Positions 14,001-23,800 of a DNA stretch of 64,000 nt are shown here, piece after piece; the stretch's first letter is position 1; the number at the start of each line of letters is the position of its first letter. The stretch is from Eublepharis macularius. Its lineage: Eukaryota; Chordata; Lepidosauria; Squamata; Eublepharidae. Below the pieces are notes generated by a model. It was given only the letters and a program-made list of their open reading frames with translations, had not been told where the DNA came from and made no database searches. The translations under genes and the position numbers were made by a program. The DNA lies in contig NC_072790.1 of assembly GCF_028583425.1 (NCBI RefSeq), positions 63,202,052-63,266,051 on the forward strand. Direction: 5' to 3'.

Positions 14001-17000
14001 AAACGATCTTCTCTCAAGTCTAGCGGCCTGGCTATACATTATAATACTTTTCTGCCTCTTTCTTACCTCCTGTAAACAAGTGCAGGAATTGAGCAGTCCT
14101 TTTGAATGGAGACAAGCGTACTGTGTGACAAGTGTACAAGACAAATGTAATAGTAAATCTGTACCTTCAAGGTAATCATTATATTACAGTATATTTATAT
14201 TTTCCTCCTTGCCTTTAGAAAGGGAGAGAATGCTGAGCTGAGATTCTGTCTTAAGATGTAAAACTCTGCGTGGATCATACGTAACTAGATTTCTTTCTGA
14301 CATCCAAAGTTGTAAAGAGTTACTGTTTTAGAAACAAAGTGAAATGTCAAACTGACTTGTCACTTTTATAGTGATTATCACTGGTTATAGAGAGAGGAAA
14401 AGAGATCCCCCCCCCCCAGGGTCTGACATTTTCTGGAGTTCTTGTTTGTAGCTTTCCGGTACTAGTCTAAACACATAAATAACCCGTTATAGGGATCTAG
14501 ACTTCTCTCCACTAATCATCTCCAGTTAGGGCTTCTAGTCCACTGGTGGTGGCGGAGGATCCCCCCGCTCCCAACCTCTATCCTCTGACACCACTTACCT
14601 GGCCAGTGGGGGGGGGGGAAGATATAGGGAATGGGCCCAGGAGGCAAGGAACCTCCCAGACAAGCGCACAACAGGTACACTCCCAGGTGGGCGTGATGAA
14701 GTCACTTCCTCAAGTGGCGTTATCATGTCTGGCAGAGGGCATGCTTCTGCACTTTGTAGGGGCCAATTTTTGACCCCAATGGGCTAAACTGACCCTGCAC
14801 AAAGTGCAGGGGCAAGTCTTCTGCCAGTGTCATGTCACTTCCCAGAAGTGATGTCATTGTGTTGGCTCTGGGAGCATGCATGTACTTTGTATGCACAGGA
14901 TTTAGCCCCAACTAAATGCCAGGTTCCCCACCACCGCCGAGAGGGTATAGAGCCCGGGCACCCCTACCTCCAGTAGGAACCTGTAACTTTTTTTTTTCAA
15001 AAGTCTGCCTTGACAATTCTCCTTGATGTTTGCTTGAACTAATAAGTTTTATGTGGAATATTGATTACTGTTCAGCAACCACATGCAGTCTTTTGATGGT
15101 AGTGTTTGGATTAGAACCCCTGTAAGTGATACCTTGTTACCTTCTGCTTCAAAATGGATTATCTTTGTGCTTCTCATTGACTTATTCCTGACTCTTGCTC
15201 CTTGAATTTTTAGTGAACTTTCAAAAAGAAAATATATCAAAAAGAAAGAAGAATCCTCAGTTAAAAATAAAATAAAATTGAGCTTGAAGGAAAATAAGCA
15301 TTCTGAAAAGACTCAAATCTCCACATCCAGTTGCAAAAACTCTCCATCTGACAAGCAGAAGAAAGCTCATCGCTTAAAAGTTGAACAAAGAAATGGATAT
15401 TTTGATGAATTCCTCATACACACAAACGAAGTGCAAAATGATATTTGTCAGAATTCTTCTGGAGGCCTAAAAATGAATAGTTCCAAACACACCAACAAAG
15501 AAAGCAAAGAGAGAGGCAGATCTTCAGAAAAGCACAGTTCCTCTACAGCTATTAATGGAAGTTCAAAAAAGAACCATTTCTTTCCAGACAAAAGTAAAAA
15601 CTCTTCATCTCTAAAAGTAGAAAAATATGGTAAGGACCAACCGGCCAAGTCAGCAGATGCTGGGTTGAAAGGATCAGTGAAACCTAATTCAAGGTCTAAA
15701 AGCTTCAGCAGTGAAGGTGTTGAGCCTCCTGCTATGTCCTTTGAATCATACCTTAATTATGATCAGATTTCCAGTAGAAAAAAGAGGAAGACCTGCCCTG
15801 TGAGCAGCCAGGTTGTGATGAACAGCACCTCCGGGTCTCAGAAAAGGGTAGCATCAGCCTCTGATGAAAAAGAAGAGAAAAGATTAAAATCAGACTATCT
15901 TTTAGAAACTCCTGCTAAAAAGGTAAACAATTGTGTAGTTGTGGTACCCAGGTGAAAGTATTCATTAGGATGAGTAGCACTGGTCTTATTCATGCATATT
16001 TTGTTGAAGCTTTGGGGAACAAATAAAATGGTTTCTCTTTTGTCTATCTACATACATTCCTTCAAGACACATAGAATCGGGGTTTTTTTCTGGGAAAAGA
16101 GGTGGTGGAACTCAGTGGGTTGCCCTCAGAGAAAATGGTCACGTGGCTGGTGGCCCCGCCGCCTGATCTCCAGACAGAGGGGAGTTGAGATTGCCCTCCA
16201 CGCTGCTCAGCAGCACGGAGAGCAATCTAAACTCTCCTCTGTCTGGAGATCGGGGTGGGGCCACCAGCCATGTGACCATTTTCAAGAGGTTCCGGAACTC
16301 CGTTCCTCTGCGTTCCAGCTGAAAAAAAGCCCTGCATAGACTTGCTGGGAAAACTGGTCCAGCATGTACAACTAAATTACATTCTATTTTTTTTCTCTAC
16401 CACAGTGATATCCAACAGCCTAAATAGCTTTAAAAAAAAGAATTAGACAAGTTTATTGAAGATGTCTATCAACAGCTATTAATATTCACAATTGCTACTA
16501 GGAGCATGTATAGATTCACTATATCTCTGACAAATAGGAAAGGATATTGCCATGTGAAGATGCAGAAGCATTTGGCTGTTGTTTATCACTTACATGTTTA
16601 AAAAAGAGAAAAGATTACAAAATATTAATTCTGTTAATGTTCAGCATTAAGTACTTTTGCATTCAATGTATGGAATGACAGCATGTTATTTTTAATGGAG
16701 TTTTAATATTGCTTACAGCAAAATTAATCAACATATGAACATGGGCTATTATAACATCATCTCTGTAACTGTGTCTAGGCTAAGACATCTCTCCAAGACT
16801 TGCTGAATACTCCACTGCCTAAACTTTTGCCAGAGATATCTATATCTTCTCTTCCGTATGCTGCAGAATTTAAAGGTAATAATATAGCTTTGCTGAGTTA
16901 CTTTTATACTGGTCATGGCTAATTCTAACAGCCTACGGAAACTAGCCCCCCCAGTCATTACAAAAGCCAACAGGCAAGCGCGTATAATTTCTCTGCAATT

Positions 17001-17801
17001 GCTTTAAGGTTCTAGTTAGATGGGCACAAACTTGGCTTCTTGTCGTTCTTGCATGCTTGCAAGTTCTGGAGATAGATCTCGAAGCAGTCAAGATTAAGTA
17101 TGCACTGTTTCAGGTATTCCCAGATGTGTGTGTGGAGTGGGGCCGGGGAGGGAGGAGCCTGTTATAAATGCACCATAAAGTAATTTAACATTTGTAATTT
17201 AACATTTGTACTAAAAGTACAAAATCCAAGTAAGAAGTGTTAGATATTGAAGAAAAAACCCATAAAAGCTAGGATTAAAGTGTCGTTTAAACAGTGCGCC
17301 TGACAGGATTTGGAAAAACCAGTAAAATCAGCCACATTGAAGGGTTTTTGGTACATAGACCAGAGATAGAAGGGTTCTGATAATAATGGTTTTTGCATTG
17401 CTTTGTAGCTGCACCAGCTGTGGAAGCTCTTCAGCAAACAAGTGATACGGTTCACTTCATAGGACGGAGGTTGAATTCCAAGATGCAGGTGTACTCTGGC
17501 TCCAAAACAGTCTGCCTTTCAAAAATGCTCACACTCTGTGAACAGTGCATCCGAGTGCTTCAAAATAATATTGATTGTAAGTACTGTTGTGATGCTTGCA
17601 CTTGAGATTTAATTGGCTGAGTAAGATGGTTTTAGGCTTTAAATATACATCCTTTCAAAACAAAAAGCCTATGTTGTCCGTTTACATGAAATTGACAATA
17701 TAAATTCTTGTTGACTGTTTCTTGTGCATGTGTAAACAGAGCTGCAATCTACTTGGTTGGAAATAATGGCAAAAACTCTCACTGACAAGAGAATAAGATT
17801 C

Positions 17802-17835
<34 letters not shown>

Positions 17836-20800
17836 TACTTCATTTATATCCTCCTAAAGCAGCTTATATGGTTCTCCCCTTGTCCATTTTATCTTCACGG
17901 CAACTATACTAGATAGGTTAGGCTGAGAGCGGAACTACAAGTGACAAAAGGCACAGTTTGGACACTTGTCAGCTTCCCTCAAGTTTTGATGGGAAATGTA
18001 GGCATCCTAGTCTTGCAGCATGGCTCTCTGACTGCTGTCCAATGGACTTTTCAACTGTCACTTGTCCAACATTCCGCCAAGCTGCCTACATTTCCCATCA
18101 AAACTTGAGGGAAGCTGGCAAGTGTCCAACCTGTGCCTTTTATCACTTGTAGTTCCGCTCTGAGTGTGTGTGACTGGCCCGAGGTTGCTTAGCAAGTTTC
18201 CATGGCAGAGCAGGGGTTCTTACCTGATCAGAACCACTACATAATCCAGTCATCTTCCATTAACTCATCAATGCTTATGTTCTGTTCAGATAATCTTTCG
18301 CCAATTTTGCAGATCTTCCATCAGTAGCATTACATGATTTTCAATGTCTAAAACATTTTTCCACAGAGGAACCCTTACACAAATTTTTCTAATCCAGATG
18401 AACCTTTCCCTATGAGAATGTTAACAGGCCAGAAAAAGTTGATGGCAGGGAGTGCAATTCAATTACTGGTAAATTATTGTCAAGAAAATGTATTTGTATA
18501 GAGTTTCTGTGTGTGAGAGACAGAGAGCTTAAATTATAAGACCAATCTGAAGCATTTTTCCTGTCTTTTTTTTTTTGTATTATCTAATCTTTTTCAAACA
18601 TCAAATCAAAATAAAGTTTGCTTAAACACCAAAATAAAATACAAAATCAATATAGGGCTTACTTTTAGTGTGATATTTAGGCTTATTTTTGAACAGATGT
18701 TGAATTCTTGGTTAATTTCTCACAGAACCCCTGACAATGCTCTGCGGAACCCCATGTTCTGCAGAACCTGGTTGGGAAACCCTAGCCTATAGAGATTGCT
18801 GTAACCAATGATAGTGGCAGGGGGGATTTGAGCAGTCCATAGGCATGTAATTATAAGATCAATGGAAAAGTGCACTTAGAAAAGTTCCCTAGTGTCTGAC
18901 AAACACAGACACAAAGAACACATTTTGGATCTAAGCGTGTTTAATTCCAAAATTTTGAAATCGCAAAAGCCCTACAATCGCTTAACTAAGATTGTTTCTC
19001 CACTTGGATTCACAAATATGATACATAAAGTCCAAGAATGGATTTTCTGGTTCGCCATCCAAAATCCAGTAGAAGACGAGATCTGTGCAGTCATTGCTGC
19101 TTAAGAGTTTGATTTGTACGGTGCTAAGTGTCTGCTAAAACTCTTTATTCATAGCACTACATGAAGTTGATGTCCCCTTTGAAATTCTTGAGCCTGTGCT
19201 GACACATTGTACATCAGAACAGTTGTTTCGAATAGAGGACTGCAATCCAGTAAGCTGCTATTCTTCCTTTTATTCCTTAGGAAAGAATTTAAAGCCCCAT
19301 TCCCAAATGCAGAATGACAAGATATGTGTTTTCTCTCTCTATAATGTGACAAATACAGAATCTCCTGGGTTAGTGTGTATCCTATTGCAGAAAAGATTAG
19401 ACTTTTAGCTCATTACCACAATAGACTGAAATTGAGAGTACAAACTAAATTTCATATGCTGTTGAAAAGATAATAATGGCTGTTGATGCCTGGACTCTAC
19501 CTTGGTTGTAGTGCACCCGGGTTGTTTCCACATGGATATTTTGCTCCAACCTGCAGGGCTAGCTCAGGGAGAATTACTTGGCTGCCCCACCCTGCTTTAC
19601 AGGGAAACAGCTGTCCTCTTGAGTAGTTAGGCCTCCTGCTATGGCAAGAGACATTGGCTAACCTTTTGGAGCGCAGTGGGAAAAAATTAACAAAAAAAAA
19701 ATCACTGCTGAGTTGGTGGTGTAACATCATTTCTGAGGAAAGCCCCAAAATGATGCCAGTCCTCTAGGGATTACTGGAAACTCTATGGTTTTACCATAGG
19801 ATTTCTGGTGATTCCTTGAAAACTGTGACATTCCTTCTGGGTTTTAACTGGAAGTGATGTCACACCATCAGTGATGGTTCTCCCATGTCCCCACCACCCT
19901 AGACTCTTGCCAGTTAGAATTCTTATGTGTAAGAGAATATGCGTGAATCAAAGCTCTTGTAATGTTTGCACAGCTGTGATAGGAGTATTTTGACTTTTCA
20001 CTTATTTAAAACCAAAATGATCAAGATGGGATGCAGGGGAAATCCAGGCTGCTGTATCTGTTTGAAGAAAATTTGTTGGGCAGATTCAGTTGGTTATGCA
20101 GGGTGAGAAATATAGACCAAAATTTTTACTTCTACTTAAAACATGTAAGGGACAGCAGCCCCTTATTTCTTTGCATCTGCTAACCTTACTTCGAAGTGTC
20201 TTATACTATTATGCCTGAAAATATAGACATTTACAGAACTGTCTGACCATTTATGGAAGAAACACTGTCAAAAAGACTTCAGGAATGAACAACCTTTGGA
20301 GCATGAATCATGGCGTGAAACGTACCTGAGAGTTTTCAGTCAAAGAGAAGAGAAACTGAAGTCTCTCACCAGAAGCATTCTTTCAGCTCAGTCTGAAAAA
20401 CCTAAAGGTAAGGCAACCATCGACTTAATTGACCATTCACTTAGTAACCTAAAAGCTATGAAGATGCTATTGGCTTAGCTTAAGCTTCTCACTTGGTGTG
20501 AAAGTTACCGTTGCTGGTGGTTTAGTCTTTCTTTAAAAACCAGTGGGCTAAAACCTCAGAATGTTAGGTGCTGCTTTTAATTGTGTCAAACTTGCCACTT
20601 TGGACAAATTTGAACAGAAGGAAGATTATTTTTAATAAGCGGAAGAGCTCTTTTTTTTTGCATTTTTTATTAGGCAGACAAGTTAAACTAGCCTTCGAGC
20701 ACTGCATTGCAATGCCACCCAGAAATGTGCGACGTCAACAAGAAATCCACGGAACAGCAAGCTGTGTTCAGTCTGAGTAAGTACTTTAGTGACTTCTGTA

Positions 20801-23800
20801 GTGAACTTGATGTGATGGTAGAAGGCCACTGTGGTATAGTGGGCTGGAACCAATCTTTTCAAAGTTATCTTCCTCCAACTTGCGGCTTTTCCATTGAAGG
20901 AATAAACACTAAGGCTGGAGGAAAGCTTCAAACTTTGTTCAGTGGAGTAATAGGATAGAGAGAGGATCCACTGCAGAGGTCAGAGTGCTGATAGCAATGG
21001 GATCCACTGCAGAGGTCAGAGTGTTAGACTGGAGAAAACCAGCTTCAAATCCTTCTGAACCATGAAACCCATGGGTAATATCAGGCCCATCACTTTCTTT
21101 GCCTAACCTTATCTTACAAAGTTATGAAGGTAAAAATGGAGAAAGGGAGAACCATGAACTTCAGTCTGAGATCCTTTCAGAAGGGCAGGAGAAAATGCAA
21201 TCAGTAGATGGATTACTGACAGACAGCTGTACAGGAGGATAGGAGCAGTTACCTGGTAGAGAAATGGCGGGTGTGACATGGGTGAGAGAGATTAATCCTT
21301 TTTTGCCACCACATCTTATTTCCAGTCTTGGAGCTTGGCTAGGAGAAAAGCAGCTAGGAGGAGGGATTGCAAGGGGTTAAAGATGGGGATCAAGGTGGAA
21401 GAGTTCAGTACCCACATTCTCCTTGCTACTTGTCTATTTTTAATTGCTTTCCGTTCTCATGAATAACAAAGATTTGGTGTGATCTTTGGAGCCTGTTTGG
21501 TGTAGTAGTTAAGAGCAGCAGGACTCTGATCTGGAGTCTGGGTTTGATTCCCCACTCCTCTTCTTGAAGCCAGATGGATGACCTTGGGTCAGTCACAGCT
21601 TCCTGGAGCTCTCTTAGCCCCACCCACCTCACATGGTGATTGTTGTGAGGATAATAATAACACACTTTGTAAACCACTCTGAGTGAGCATTAAGTTGTCT
21701 TGAAGTCCATATATAAATCGAATATTGTTATTGTTGTGAAAATGCAGTTCTGCTGCTATACTGCCCAGTTATACTATAACATTGTCAGAAAATGACATTT
21801 GTAACCTTTCAGAGCTTTGAAATAATTATATTCTTCATCTTCGCAACAAACTTTAAGGTCTTTATAGCAGCTTCTCCCAAGCATTTAAAAAGGTCCTCCT
21901 GCCCCAACTGTACTCTAAAGATGGAAGATTTTCTTGGGAAAATGTCCTTGCAGAATGAGGTGTGAGAGAGGCTATGAGCCCCTTTATCATTCACATCAAT
22001 CCAAGTGTGCTTCTTTGTTCTCACAACAATAAAATCTTTGTTAACTGGCATGCCACCTGAATGACTCAGGCAGGTGCCACCCAACTCACTCAGCTGCATC
22101 TGTGTTACACATTCTATATGATTCGCTAATCTTTTCCTTCCAAACATAATGAGGTTGTCTTGTTCATAAATATCCTGCTAAATTTTACCACTCTGCAATG
22201 AATTTCCTATATTGCTCTGGGCTAGAATGAAACGTCCAGAAAATGGAGGAAGTGGTAATATTTCTGCGAGCTCAAGCTCTACCAAAGGCAGCAGTGCAGC
22301 TTCTACCAGTTGCTCCTCTTACACAAATGGAACAAATCAAGATGCAAAAAAGCCTTCCAAAAGTAAGTCAAAGCTGGTATTTTTGTACTTTGCCATTAGG
22401 CCACTGAACGGTATTATGAGACCCAAGGACTCTGTTTTGTTTCGCTTTTGCACTACAGGTAATATCATATGCCTGGATAATCATTCGGTGAGACCCTATC
22501 GTCCAAGAATTTTCTGCCCCTTAATTGCCCTTCACTTAAAACTGACTTGGTCCTGTATTGTAATGTCTTGACTAGTGTATGGGACATCAAGTATAGGCAG
22601 ACTTAGCAGTGCTTACCTGCTTTTCAGCCTACCGGCTGCTACACATAGTTTGTCGTTTTCCCCTTCAGGTACTTCTTTTTTTAATTGGACTAACAGATCC
22701 AACTCTTTCAATTTACTCTCACTAGATAGTTCCACTTCTCTTTGCACTTCTTCCAATCAGAATTCAGCCTATCTTAACACTAGACAATGAAAACTACTAA
22801 TAATCCCACTGTGTTTGAGTTTCAGTGCTTGTTCATACTCAAGAAACACTCTTTAGAGTACTTCCATTTTGTCTGCTTCATAGTGTGTTTACATATTTCT
22901 CCAATAACTGAACATATCTGTCATATTCAATTGACATCTGCCACATTCCCCCAAATATGTTTAATTCCATGGCATACTATTTCAGCCCACGGGGTCCTCC
23001 TGGTCTTACTTTATTTCACTCGTGCTGCTGGCCATTGTGATCTTAGAATACTTCCTAGCAGACTTTTCTGCTTGATGTCTAATGTTCAAATTAATTGTCT
23101 TTCACAATACAAGTTTTAATATTTATTTTATAAAAGGGATATTTTTAAAAGTGATCAAGCTCTTAAAGCTGTAAAAACAGTATTTTGAATGGTTTGGGTT
23201 TTTTTCTATTTAATTTCATTCTTCAAATTTAGGCAGTAATTTTATTTCCCCCCCCCATCAATTCACCTCTGACTTATGGCAAATCCACATGATTTTCGAG
23301 GCAAGAGCCATTCAGAGGTGGCATTGCCTGCCTCTGCTTAGTGATCCAGGGCTGATTCCAGATGGGCATAAATAGAGCGAGTGCTTTCGCTTTTTCAGCA
23401 ACCTCACTCGTAAAAACCCGCAATTTCCCGTCCCAGCTTACCTGCGGTCCATGGCGCTCGGTTGCGCTCTATAAGCGGACGGTGTGAACGTGGTATTGCG
23501 GGTTTGCACACTTCTGGACGCTTCGTTGCCACGGAGAGGCCCTCCCCTTTCCCTCCTTCCTTTGCCGGCCGGCCTGCAACAATATTCCCTTAATTTTTTT
23601 TTTTTAAACCGGGTGCCATTTGCGCAGTCGCACGTTTGCGCACATCAAACTGTGCAAATGTGCACAAATGCACAAATGCACAAAAGCACACAAATGTTGA
23701 CGCTGCGTATTCGCATACCTGCGTGTTTGCGCATTTGCGCAAAACACGTAAAAAATTATTTTTAAAAAAACGAAATGCGAACCAATGAAGGCCCCCGACG

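Noticed and set aside
15448-15648. Minus-strand frame inside exon 4
   Set aside because: Antisense shadow of the K/S-rich elongin A-like exon.
21488-21560. tRNA-like sequences with A and B box motifs (also 34504, 49148, 49409, 53079)
   Set aside because: They are heads of CORE-SINEs and a Sauria SINE, with SINE bodies attached and imperfect cloverleaves; not tRNA genes.
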